A stretch of DNA of 37,813 bases from Deltaproteobacteria bacterium (lineage in GTDB: Bacteria > Myxococcota_A > UBA796 > SXON01), in the NCBI GenBank assembly GCA_947484175.1, contig CANKOI010000039.1, positions 1-37,813 of the forward strand, in the 5' to 3' direction. Position numbers and translations under genes: made by a program. Of this stretch, positions 9,601 to 15,705 are shown one piece after another (the first letter of the stretch is position 1; the number at the start of each line of letters is the position of its first letter). The notes beneath the pieces were generated by a model. The model was given only the letters and a program-made list of their open reading frames with translations, made no database searches and had not been told where the DNA came from.

Positions 9601-9671
9601 GTGCCATCGGGGGTGGTGCGGAGACCTTCGGGGTAGGGGGCGCAAGCCAGGAGAGCGAGGATCATGGCCAC
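6657..9671 (-). CDS. Large lipoprotein with alpha/beta-hydrolase domain
   Basis: About 1004 residues. The start is GTG 9671 or ATG 9665; neither has a strong ribosome site. The lipobox LLAC is at residues 7-10. Residues 30-300 look like an N-terminal Ig-like/propeller module with an EF-hand-like stretch (DLDGDGVLDWGEDTDNDG). A hydrolase core follows: an oxyanion-type GHGYGSS at 444-450, FDYPGHG at 471-477, and a nucleophile elbow GGSLGG with Ser592. A second calcium-like loop (DLDNDGVGD) sits between them. The C-terminal 350 residues include a region resembling a carboxypeptidase-regulatory beta-sandwich. The fold suggests a surface lipase/esterase, substrate unknown. It overlaps the barrel gene by 4 bases. 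Confidence 0.75.
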   Translation of the reverse strand: MAMILALLACAPYPEGLRTTPDGTGPMIVVDWEAQPLPELPFPNDLATRTDVTSTTGLRLNIPTAAATRMERDAREKMNTLTGFGVYAPMAVRFDAPIDLDNVAERHRDDAKRGAAAFADDAVYVIDVTADSPDYGKAVPLDFGEGRFPLDVPNPNRYFPNDSRSASPTLVFDTTNEDLDGDGVLDWGEDTDNDGVLDVANVYPEGGDPRADLLTFYERQSDTLLWRPQRPLREKTTYAVVLTNRLVGADGAPVRSPWPWVNHLKQTSTLLPLHDLLPSLDLAVDDVAYAWTFTTGDVTGDLRAVREGLLGRGEFADLAEQFPAGLLTAEPLHAIDGVAPHTLPVGVLLETLVDLGLFEGAGADALIANYAAFGSYVVGGTFVTPNFMADLDGTQAAWPTADDSDDLWDVDLGAGRARARGERVVFTCVLPKDVPQPAPVVSFGHGYGSSRFDFLGFAWGFNRVGMAACAFDYPGHGPSVDADQEALIEAMLGAKGLLTFYTHLQDSRYRDLDNDGVGDSGGDQWTADAFHTRDMVRQAAVDHARLVDATMACGSGTMTLPDGSTAVACDWDGDGTADIGGPSAPQFVIGGSLGGINVAVAAGVIDEVKAWAPIVAGAGLLDVALRTEIGGAVEAMHGRLMSPLFVGYPADDGSLTIVQVVNSVRDMVELPVATLPSFPAGGLVRLENLDNGEVREGLVPADGRFRLGIPADAASAWEKRVLAGIPETGAPAGSRFLIPDNTEAGDRLRLTFESADGEEIAVVDTWEADATLQGATFAAGSPLVAAAEGLGKIRGTPDLRRTAFIFGAVLEGGDPVGYARMLTEDPFNGVPRNMLVVPTPGDTIVSVNAEIALARAAGWIDDTTVDDRYGMTVDRYLIDRGVVSGLEEWGPYVDNTGASCLFDADDLDDGHDGTGAPSDEPLRLTLTTSAGESAMRLPYTSTRGSHGFALPEPDEAFDISTYMVMQIATYFQNGGQEVVDDPCLEDASCAWIPAIDGVDTGGGE

Positions 9672-9701
9672 CGGGCTATCCGGGTGGGCGCGGGCGTGCC
9701 T

Positions 9702-10112
9702 TCAGGAGCGGTTCGCGATCCAATCGCTGCCGTCGGCGTACCGTTCCCGTTTCCACACGGGAACCCGCTCTTTCAGTTCGTCGATCAGGTAGCGGCTGGC
9801 TTGGTACGCCTCGTCGCGGTGAGCGCTCCCCACCGCGATGACGATACTCGCCTCGCCGATCGCCACGAGCCCCGTCCGATGCACCATGGCCACGCGGGTG
9901 CCCGGCCACCGCTCGGCAGTCTCCGCCTCGATCTTCGCCATCTCCGCGAGCGCCATCGGCGCATAGGCTTCGTACTCGAGGCCGAGCACTTCGCGGCCGC
10001 GGTTGTGGTTGCGCGCGACCCCCGCGAACACCAGAATGGCGCCGTGCTCCGACGAGGACACGAGCGCTTCGAGCGAGGCGGTGTCGATGCGATCGGCGGT
10101 GAGCTCCACCAT
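9702..10112 (-). CDS. moaE: Molybdopterin synthase catalytic subunit MoaE
   Basis: 136 residues, the usual MoaE length. MoaE converts precursor Z (cPMP) to molybdopterin by transferring sulfur from the MoaD C-terminus. Family motifs are clear: FAGVARNHNRGREV near the N-terminus, LEYEAYAPMA, and the C-terminal block DELKERVPVWKRERYADG, which contains the conserved active-site lysines (Lys114 and Lys121). The ATG overlaps the moaD stop by one base (TGATG), so the two subunits are translationally coupled. No other molybdenum cofactor genes lie in the window. Confidence 0.95.
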   Translation of the reverse strand: MVELTADRIDTASLEALVSSSEHGAILVFAGVARNHNRGREVLGLEYEAYAPMALAEMAKIEAETAERWPGTRVAMVHRTGLVAIGEASIVIAVGSAHRDEAYQASRYLIDELKERVPVWKRERYADGSDWIANRS

Positions 10113-10339
10113 CAGCCTCCTCCGAGCGGGGGCAAAAAGGCCACCTCGTCGCCGTCGTTGAGCAGGGTGCTCCCGGCCACGCGCTCCAAGTTCACGGCGA
10201 AGGCCACCGGAAGGTCGACTGGGAGGCCGAGGTGGCGGTAGGCGTCGGCCACGGTCAGCGGCGCGGGGAGGTCGACGACTTCGTGGGGGCGTCCGCGCAG
10301 GTCGCGCAGCACGGCGAAGTAGTGGACGGTCAAGCGCAT
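10112..10339 (-). CDS. moaD: Molybdopterin synthase sulfur carrier subunit MoaD
   Basis: 75 residues with a ubiquitin-like beta-grasp pattern. It ends in Gly-Gly(-Gly), whose carboxylate is converted to the thiocarboxylate used by MoaE. The region VNLERVAGSTLLNDGDEVAFLPPLGGG shows the typical late-strand sequence of MoaD/ThiS proteins. First gene of the minus-strand run that continues into moaE, the hydrolase lipoprotein, the barrel and the GNAT-like gene. Its promoter should lie in the repeat-bearing gap 10340-10633. Confidence 0.93.
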   Translation of the reverse strand: MRLTVHYFAVLRDLRGRPHEVVDLPAPLTVADAYRHLGLPVDLPVAFAVNLERVAGSTLLNDGDEVAFLPPLGGG

Positions 10340-10401
10340 GGCGGCGGCGTAGCCTGCTCACGGGGGCGGGGCCGGTTTCGGGTTGAGGCTGCAACGGGGG
10401 G

Positions 10402-10459
10402 GACCCATCCCCGTCCGAATGCGACACTTCCCGGACCCATGCCCCTAAGAATGCGACAC
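10402..10459 (+). repeat. Left pair of 26-bp direct repeats
   Basis: Copies at 10402-10427 and 10434-10459 match at 22 of 26 positions and start 32 bp apart. Each begins GACCCAT and ends ATGCGACAC, with a variable centre. The pair faces an inverted equivalent pair at 10555-10612. Confidence 0.85.
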
Positions 10460-10554
10460 CTGGCGTTCTTGGGGAGTCCCCGCCTCGGTCTCGCCACGGA
10501 AGAAGGCGGTGTATTTGGATGCGGCGCGGCAGCGGGCCGTCTCCGGAGTGGGAA

Positions 10555-10612
10555 CTGTCGCATTGGACAGGGGATGGGTAGGCGGGGTGTCGCATCGGAG
10601 GGGGGATGGGTC
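10555..10612 (-). repeat. Right pair of 26-bp repeats, inverted relative to the left pair
   Basis: Copies at 10555-10580 and 10587-10612, read on the minus strand, begin [GT]ACCCATCCCC and end ATGCGACA[CG]. They start 32 bp apart, exactly the spacing of the left pair. All four copies share the cores ACCCAT[CG]CCC and ATGCGACA. The outer end lies 21 bp before the start codon of the protease gene. Confidence 0.85.
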
Positions 10613-10633
10613 ATCGTAGGATAAGCCAGCCGC

Positions 10634-11560
10634 ATGGACCCCTCCTGGCTCGAAGCCGTCGTGCTCCTCACCATCGGCGGCTCCACGTGCTCGGGCACCT
10701 TCGTGGAACCCTCAGGCCTCGTGCTCACGGCGTACCACTGTGTTGCGTCGGGAGCGCCGGTGCGGGTGGAAACGCGCTCGGGGGGGCGGGCCTTCGGGCG
10801 CACCGTGGCGGCCGATCCCACTCACGATCTCGCGCTCGTCGAGGTGCCCGCGCTCGGCCCCGCCGCCCCCACGCTCCCCCTGCGGGCCGACGACCCCGCC
10901 TTGGGCGACCGCCTCTGGGCGATCGGCCATCCCTTCGCCGCCGCGGCCACCGGCGCGATGGAAGGAACCCTGCGGTGGAGCGTGACGGAAGGGGTGGTCT
11001 CGGCAGTCGGCACCACCTTCGTGCAGACCGACGCCGCACTCAACCCCGGCAACAGCGGCGGGCCGCTGCTCGATGGCGCCGGGCAGATCGTCGGTGTGGT
11101 GAGCCGAAAGGTGAACGCGGACAATCTGTCCTTCGCAACGCGTGCGCCGCTCGTGATCGAGCTGCTCGCCGCCCGATCGAAGCCCGCGCTGCTCGGCGGC
11201 ATCTGGGGCTCCGCGGGGCTGCTCGCGGCTACCCGTTCCCAGCAAGTGGCCGGCGCCCTCGAACTCTCCGTCGTGGTGCGCGACCGGGTGTGGGCGCGGG
11301 TCGCCGCCGGCGGCACCCTCGTGGGCGACCCGACGCCCTATGCCTCCGCCGGCCTCGGCATTCGCCAGCGCCTCGGCACCGGGCCGCTCTCCACCACCCT
11401 CGATCTGGGCGCGGAGATCGACGCGGAAGCCCCCCTCGACCCGTCCGTGGCCGCTCGAGTCGGGCTGTTGACCGTGGCCTTCGGCTACCGCTGGGCGCCC
11501 ATGTCGGGCGAGATGGGCGCCGAGCTGGCGTTCACGATGCCCCTCCATGGGGTGTGGTGA
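10634..11560 (+). CDS. Trypsin-like (S1C) serine protease with barrel-like C-terminal domain
   Basis: 308 residues. An in-frame TAA at 10622-10624 fixes the start at ATG 10634. Residues 7-160 are a chymotrypsin-fold protease with a full triad: His35 in LTAYHCV, Asp65 in DPTHDLALVE, and Ser141 in LNPGNSGGPL, the HtrA-like form. Residues about 195-308 are alternating hydrophobic strands with Gly/Asp turns and several aromatic residues, like part of an outer-membrane barrel. There is no PDZ domain and no visible signal peptide; the protease domain starts almost at residue 1. Export is therefore unexplained, although the barrel-like tail would make sense only in the outer membrane. Confidence 0.8.
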   Translation: MDPSWLEAVVLLTIGGSTCSGTFVEPSGLVLTAYHCVASGAPVRVETRSGGRAFGRTVAADPTHDLALVEVPALGPAAPTLPLRADDPALGDRLWAIGHPFAAAATGAMEGTLRWSVTEGVVSAVGTTFVQTDAALNPGNSGGPLLDGAGQIVGVVSRKVNADNLSFATRAPLVIELLAARSKPALLGGIWGSAGLLAATRSQQVAGALELSVVVRDRVWARVAAGGTLVGDPTPYASAGLGIRQRLGTGPLSTTLDLGAEIDAEAPLDPSVAARVGLLTVAFGYRWAPMSGEMGAELAFTMPLHGVW

Positions 11561-11571
11561 GCGTCGAACGC

Positions 11572-12453
11572 CTACCGCGCGTACGCGACAAACACGGAGG
11601 TTGACGCGATGGAGAGGGGCCGCGGGGTAGCGAAGGAGGTGTCGGTCTGGAGGATCGTCCCCTTACGCTCGCCGATCAGGATGCTTCCGTTCGCCCGGAG
11701 GTCGAGGTCGAAGGTGTTCACGACTCCGTCGAAGTCGAGGCGAGCGAGCTCCGTACCGTCCGGTGCGACCTTCACGGCGAAGTTGCTCCACGACACGCCG
11801 TAGATATTGCCGTCGGCATCGGCAACCACGCCGGCTTCCCCGGTGGCCAAGTCTATGCTCAGCTCCCGCTGGAACTCGAGCGTTTCGAGGTCGTAGATCT
11901 GCACCTCGCCGAGGTCGTCCTGCACGTAGAGGAGGCCGTCCAGGCCCACGCTGACATCCTGAATGTCGGTGCGGCCGACGGCAAACCAGGTGGGCTCTCC
12001 GCCGTCGAGGTCGAACCGGATGACGGCGGCCTCCGCGGTGATGATCGAGTGATTCACCACGAATACGAAGTGATCGTAGGTGGCCAGCCCGCCCGCGTAC
12101 ACCATGTTGGTGAGGGCCCAATCGGGAGCCGTGACGTGGGTCCATTCGGTCGTCGCCGGATCGTAGACGCTCAAGTACGGCTCGAAGGTGCCGTTGAACA
12201 CGGCGATTCGTCCATCGTCGGTTTGTGCGAGGTCGCGCGGTTCGCTCCGGGCCCCCTCCTCCGCGGCATTGGGCACCACGATGGTGTCGAGGATCTCGCC
12301 GGTGCGGAGGTCGAAGTAGAGGATCGACTCGTCGGCAGTCGCGTAGGCGAAGCAGCTGCCGTGGGGGCCGAATTCGCAGTCGTCGTCGGAGGTGGCCGGG
12401 TCGCAGTCCTCGTCAATGCCCGTGTACGCGACTTCCGTAGCCTCGGGGTGCAC
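11572..12453 (-). CDS. MopE-type metal-binding / beta-propeller protein (annotated from the first in-frame GTG)
   Basis: At least 293 residues. The first usable in-frame start is GTG 12453, but clear coding sequence continues upstream (see the extension feature). Residues 1-30 hold the end of a MopE-like acidic, Cys-containing repeat (HPEATEV, GIDEDCD). The remainder is about six repeats of roughly 40 residues with strands such as ILYFDLRTGEILDTI, YLSVYDPATTEW and VQIYDLETLEFQREL, typical of a PQQ/NHL-like beta-propeller. No catalytic residues are apparent. MopE-type repeats bind calcium or copper in surface proteins of methanotrophs and myxobacteria. It is likely exported, but no signal peptide is visible in this frame. 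Confidence 0.7.
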   Translation of the reverse strand: MHPEATEVAYTGIDEDCDPATSDDDCEFGPHGSCFAYATADESILYFDLRTGEILDTIVVPNAAEEGARSEPRDLAQTDDGRIAVFNGTFEPYLSVYDPATTEWTHVTAPDWALTNMVYAGGLATYDHFVFVVNHSIITAEAAVIRFDLDGGEPTWFAVGRTDIQDVSVGLDGLLYVQDDLGEVQIYDLETLEFQRELSIDLATGEAGVVADADGNIYGVSWSNFAVKVAPDGTELARLDFDGVVNTFDLDLRANGSILIGERKGTILQTDTSFATPRPLSIASTSVFVAYAR

Positions 12454-12661
12454 GCTGGCGCGGGTGTCGTCGCAGTCGTCCCCTCGTGTGAGGAGCCCAT
12501 CCTCCTCACACCCGTCCGCGGCCGAGGCGGGGTCGCCAAAGGCATCGCCGTCCGCGTCCTCGTAGACGACGGTTTCGGTGCAGCCGTCCGCCGTGTCGTG
12601 GTCGACGGGGGCAGGCTCTGTGGCCGGCGCGGCGCCCGCGGCGAGCGCCCGAAGCCTTCAC
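12454..12661 (-). other. Unstarted upstream extension of the MopE-type frame
   Basis: Sixty-eight codons in frame with the propeller gene run from 12657 to 12454 without ATG, GTG, TTG or CTG. They encode classic MopE features: DADGDAFGDP, ADGC and GDDCDDTRAS. The frame closes upstream at TGA 12658-12660, which is the stop codon of the VF530 gene in the same frame. A GTG (12659-12661) overlaps that stop but is in another frame. Removing one A of the AA at 12657-12658 would put it in frame. A frameshift, a sequencing error or a non-standard start are the options. Confidence 0.65.
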
Positions 12662-12915
12662 CCGCTCCGCTCGCCCCGCTTCCGCTGACGCAGGTGAAAG
12701 AGGTAGAAGCTCTCCAGCTTCTCCCGCGCCCACGGTGTGCGCCGCAAAAACTTCAGGCTCGAGGCCACGCTCGGCTCGTTCGTGAAACAGGCGATGCGGA
12801 CCTGCAGGCTCAGCTCCTCCCAGCCGTAGGCCTCGACCAGCTCGGTGAGCATCGCCGCGAGGGTGATGCCGTGGAGGGGGTTCTTGGGCTGAGCGGGTTT
12901 GGCGGGGTCGTCCAC
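12658..12915 (-). CDS. VF530 family (DUF2132) DNA-binding protein
   Basis: Taken from GTG 12915, 85 residues, matching the short family length; a longer upstream reading would run into the divergent lipoprotein gene. The whole family signature is visible: [62 protein letters not shown]530 from Vibrio fischeri is a small helical protein with DNA-binding ability, and its biological role is unclear. It ends in a basic tail (RQRKRGER). Its stop codon is immediately followed, in the same frame, by MopE-like coding sequence. Confidence 0.88.
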   Translation of the reverse strand: MDDPAKPAQPKNPLHGITLAAMLTELVEAYGWEELSLQVRIACFTNEPSVASSLKFLRRTPWAREKLESFYLFHLRQRKRGERSG

Positions 12916-12989
12916 GGGCGGGGGGTATCCCGGCGGGGGAGGCGAACGCCAGATGGGTGTGGTAGGCTCAGCCGGCTGGAGATCTCGGC

Positions 12990-13319
12990 ATGAAAACACA
13001 ACCTTTCCATCGCCCCCGTGCGTGGTTGGCCGGGTGTCTGCTCGTAGCAACGGCGTGCCCCGGCGGGCCGGACGAATCGGCGCCACCTGGGCAGTCGGTG
13101 GGCGCGGTCGAGACTGGGGGCGACACCGCGGGCGACACCGGCACGGCGGCGACGACCGCGGTTTCCGGCTCTACCCTCTGCGCGGGCGGTGGCATCTCAA
13201 CCGACGGCGCTCATTCGCTCATCCTGTGCGTCGGCCCGGCGGACGTCGGGGCCGGCGGTCGCGCCACGGACGGCGCCTACACCCTCGAGTCTGGCGCGCT
13301 GCAGCGCATCTCCCCCTGA
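12990..13319 (+). CDS. Small putative lipoprotein
   Basis: 109 residues from ATG 12990, preceded by GGAG. A basic N-terminus ([10 protein letters not shown]) leads into a hydrophobic stretch and lipobox VATAC. A Thr/Gly/Asp-rich linker follows ([12 protein letters not shown]). The C-terminal half contains two Cys, which may form a disulfide, and a [11 protein letters not shown] motif. No domain was recognised. It lies 20 bases before the collar-domain gene, with which it is probably co-transcribed. Confidence 0.7.
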   Translation: MKTQPFHRPRAWLAGCLLVATACPGGPDESAPPGQSVGAVETGGDTAGDTGTAATTAVSGSTLCAGGGISTDGAHSLILCVGPADVGAGGRATDGAYTLESGALQRISP

Positions 13320-13339
13320 CCCTTCCCATCGGAGGCTCC

Positions 13340-15391
13340 GTGCACCTACTTCCCCTGCTTCTCGTCGGCTTCGTATCGCCGGCCTTTGCTGTGCCCGCCC
13401 ACCTCACCACTCAGGGCCGGCTGCTCGACTCTGAGGGTGTGCCTGTCTCCACGACCATGGAGGTGACCTTTCGACTCATCGATGCCGAGGAAGGCGGGGG
13501 GTCGCTCTGGTCGGAGGTGCAGGCCGTCACCTTCACGCAAGGCTTCTACACGGTGATGCTCGGGGCCAACGAGGCCGAGAATGTGCTGTCGGATGAGGTG
13601 CTCGATCAGGCCCCCCTGTGGCTGGAAGTGCAGGTGGAGGGGCAGCCCGCGATGTACCCGCGCACCAGCGTTGCGAGCGTGCCGTATGCGCGCGTGGCGG
13701 GAGTTGCCGAGTCGGTTGCCGGGGGGGCGGTGGACGCGTCGAGCGTGTCGGTGGGCGGGGTGGAGGTCGTGGACGAGTCGGGAGCATGGGTCGGCGCGCC
13801 GCAGGCCGTCGGGTGGTCGGACCTTAGCGGCATCCCCGACGACTTCGCGGATCAGGTGGACGACGACGTACTCGCAGGGGTGTCCTGCTCGGACGGCTCC
13901 GCGCTCGTGTACGACACGGCGGCGGGCTGGGGATGCGGCGACGACTTCGCTGCGTCGTTGGATGAGACCGCAGCCGTCGTGGCTGCGGCCGAGACCGCGA
14001 TCGCGGCCGTCGAGGGCGATCTGGCCGCGCTCGAGCTCACCTGTGACGCCTTGGACGATCGCCTCGGCGCGCTCGAGTCGACGGCCGACTCCGACACGCT
14101 CGGGGCCCTCGCCTGCGCCGACGGCGAGGTGGCGAAGTGGGACGAAGGCTCTGCGGCTTGGATGTGCGCAGCCGACGACGACTCCCCCCTCACGGAGGCG
14201 GAGGTGGAGGCGATCGTCGCCGACGATGGGTACGCCACGGCGGCGGAGGTCGAAGCGCTCGACTCGGGGCTGGCAACGCTGGAGGCTTCCCTGTCGGCGT
14301 TGGGTGTTTGGGTCGTGGCGGAGCTCGCTGCACTCTCCACCGACCTGGCCGCGGTGGAGTCCGACGTGGCGGCGCTCGCTGCCCGCGCGTTCTCCGGCAG
14401 CTTTCTCGACCTCGCCGACGTGCCGATCGGCCTCGATGACGGCGACGACGATGCGCTGGCGCAGCTCTCGTGCACCGATGGTGAGCTGGCGAAGTGGGAC
14501 GAGGGCTCCTCGGCTTGGACCTGTGCGGCCGACAACGACACCCCCCTCACGGAGGCGGAGGTGGAAGCGATGGTCGCCGACGACGGCTACGCCACTGCGG
14601 CGGCGCTGGCTGGCGTCGATCTGCGGCTCTCCGCTGCGGAGAGCGACCTCGTGGACAGTCAGGTGGCCGATGTCGCCCACGACGCCGCTCTCGCCGTACT
14701 CGACTCGGGCTTGGCCACGCTGGAGGCTTCCCTCGCGGCGTTGGATGCTTGGGTCGTGGCGGAACTGGCTTCTCTCGCGACTGACCTGACCGCTCTCACC
14801 TCACGCCTCGCTGGGGTGGAGTCCGACGTGGCGGCGCTCGCTGCCAGCGTGTTCTCCGGCAGCTTTCTCGACCTCGCCGACGTGCCGATCGGCCTCGACG
14901 ACGGCGACGACGATTCGCTGGCGCAGCTTTCCTGCGGCGATGGTGAGCTGGCGAAGTGGGACGACGCTGCGACCGAGTGGGCGTGCGCCACGGATGAGGG
15001 CCTGTCCGCCGCGGCCGTGACGAGCCTGCTCACCTCCACGCCCGTTGACCTTGCAGCGGGCTCCACGATGGACGGCGAGGATATCGGAGGGGTGCCCTCG
15101 GGGGCCATCGTGATGTGGTCGGGCACCGTCGCAACGATCCCCTCCGACTGGGTTCTCTGCGATGGGAGCAGCGGCACCCCCGACCTGACGGACCGCTTCG
15201 TGATGGGGGCCGGCGACAGCTACAGCCCGGGTGCCACGGGGGGATCGACCAGCCTCTCCACGGGAACAGAGTCGGTGATGCGCTGGTGGGGCTCCTGCTC
15301 CTACGCCGCCGGCTGTGTGACGGCGCTGACGACGGGAGGTAGCGCGTCGCTTCCCCCCTACTACGCGCTTGCCTTCATCATGAAGGTGTAG
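13340..15391 (+). CDS. Exported repeat protein with C-terminal phage tail-collar-like domain
   Basis: 683 residues from GTG 13340 (GGAGG at 13331-13335). The signal peptide ends near SPAFA. Residues about 20-110 form a beta-rich domain (LTTQGRLLDSEGVPV, QGFYTVMLG) often seen at the start of deltaproteobacterial exported proteins. The centre (about 170-580) is built of repeats alternating Ala/Leu-rich coiled coil with a motif FLDLADVPIGLDDGDDD plus GELAKWDEG. The C-terminal 100 residues match the tail-collar fold: GAIVMWSGT, PSDWVLCDGS, DLTDRFVMGAG and the ending LPPYYALAFIMKV. No other phage genes surround it, so it is a cellular fibre-like surface protein rather than prophage. Function may be adhesion. 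Confidence 0.8.
   Translation: MHLLPLLLVGFVSPAFAVPAHLTTQGRLLDSEGVPVSTTMEVTFRLIDAEEGGGSLWSEVQAVTFTQGFYTVMLGANEAENVLSDEVLDQAPLWLEVQVEGQPAMYPRTSVASVPYARVAGVAESVAGGAVDASSVSVGGVEVVDESGAWVGAPQAVGWSDLSGIPDDFADQVDDDVLAGVSCSDGSALVYDTAAGWGCGDDFAASLDETAAVVAAAETAIAAVEGDLAALELTCDALDDRLGALESTADSDTLGALACADGEVAKWDEGSAAWMCAADDDSPLTEAEVEAIVADDGYATAAEVEALDSGLATLEASLSALGVWVVAELAALSTDLAAVESDVAALAARAFSGSFLDLADVPIGLDDGDDDALAQLSCTDGELAKWDEGSSAWTCAADNDTPLTEAEVEAMVADDGYATAAALAGVDLRLSAAESDLVDSQVADVAHDAALAVLDSGLATLEASLAALDAWVVAELASLATDLTALTSRLAGVESDVAALAASVFSGSFLDLADVPIGLDDGDDDSLAQLSCGDGELAKWDDAATEWACATDEGLSAAAVTSLLTSTPVDLAAGSTMDGEDIGGVPSGAIVMWSGTVATIPSDWVLCDGSSGTPDLTDRFVMGAGDSYSPGATGGSTSLSTGTESVMRWWGSCSYAAGCVTALTTGGSASLPPYYALAFIMKV
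14120..14990 (+). repeat. Long imperfect tandem repeats inside the collar-domain gene
   Basis: The GELAKWD segment recurs at 14120, 14477 and 14939, giving periods of 357 and 462 bp; the 105-bp difference equals an inserted 35-residue helical stretch. Around it, blocks such as the one encoding FSGSFLDLADVPIGLDD (near 14390 and 14850) are nearly identical in DNA, which points to recent duplication. Confidence 0.8.
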
Positions 15392-15398
15392 CGCCGCG

Positions 15399-15413
15399 GG
15401 CGCGGCTCGCGCC
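15399..15413 (+). terminator. GC-rich hairpin after the collar-domain gene, possible terminator
   Basis: Perfect 6-bp stem GGCGCG/CGCGCC with a 3-base loop, 8 bases after the stop codon. No T-tract follows, so intrinsic termination is doubtful. It lies just before the toxin-antitoxin promoter. Confidence 0.3.
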
Positions 15414-15424
15414 GCTGGGCCCGC

Positions 15425-15453
15425 TTGACGGACCGTCCACGTGCACGTATGAT
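15425..15453 (+). promoter_or_regulatory. Sigma-70-type promoter of the toxin-antitoxin operon
   Basis: TTGACG (15425-15430), a 17-bp spacer and TATGAT (15448-15453) are close to consensus. Transcription would begin near 15460, leaving a leader of about 15 bases that contains AAGGA (15463-15467) before the ATG at 15475. Confidence 0.75.
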
Positions 15454-15475
15454 TGTGGAGTCAAGGATACGTGCA
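15442..15475. promoter_or_regulatory. Palindromic operator of the toxin-antitoxin operon
   Basis: Perfect inverted 9-bp arms TGCACGTAT (15442-15450) and ATACGTGCA (15467-15475) are separated by 16 bp. The left arm overlaps the -10 box and the right arm reaches the start codon. This is the expected site for an autoregulating antitoxin dimer. Confidence 0.75.
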
Positions 15476-15705
15476 TGACCGCCAAACTGACGCTCACCGT
15501 CGACCCACGAATCATCGCGGACGCGAAGCGCTACGCCGCCGACGCAGGCACTTCGGTGTCGCGGCTCGTCGAGGACTACCTCGCCGCCATCGTCGCACAG
15601 CCGACGCCGGCGGTCGGCTCGCCGGTCTTGGAGCGGCTTCGGGGTTCACTGCGGGGCGCCGATGTGGACGACTTCAAACGGCATCAAGTCGAGAAGTACG
15701 GGTGA
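15475..15705 (+). CDS. DUF6364-type ribbon-helix-helix antitoxin
   Basis: 76 residues. The N-terminus KLTLTVDPRIIADAKRYAADAGTSVSRLVEDYL is the family signature: a beta-strand that pairs in a dimer to contact DNA, then two helices. The C-terminal about 35 residues would wrap the toxin. It is preceded by AAGGA and a promoter whose -10 lies inside a palindrome, so it probably represses its own operon. The stop overlaps the toxin start (GTGA), the usual antitoxin-first order. Confidence 0.88.
   Translation: MTAKLTLTVDPRIIADAKRYAADAGTSVSRLVEDYLAAIVAQPTPAVGSPVLERLRGSLRGADVDDFKRHQVEKYG

Larger units (their letters stand above)
10340..10633. other. Divergent intergenic region containing a repeat cluster
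   Basis: This gap of 294 bases separates moaD (-) from a protease gene (+). No convincing gene is present. Its main content is a 211-bp element (10402-10612) of four related 26-bp repeats in two facing pairs, described separately. The central 95 bp (10460-10554) shows no further symmetry. In one reverse frame it encodes a protein-like stretch (SKYTAFFRGETEAGTPQE) that could be a gene remnant, but this is weak. Confidence 0.6.

Noticed and set aside
10460..10554. A gene fragment inside the 26-bp repeat element
   Set aside because: One reverse frame reads protein-like for about 28 residues but has no start, no motif and stops soon after; it is too short to claim.
12658..12660. Selenocysteine or programmed read-through at the VF530 TGA joining VF530 and MopE frames
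   Set aside because: No SECIS-like stem-loop was evident, and joining a DNA-binding protein to an exported repeat protein makes little sense. A frameshift near 12657 is simpler.
13340..15391. Prophage tail gene
   Set aside because: Only the C-terminal collar domain is phage-like. There are no terminase, capsid, integrase or other phage genes nearby, and the N-terminus has a signal peptide.
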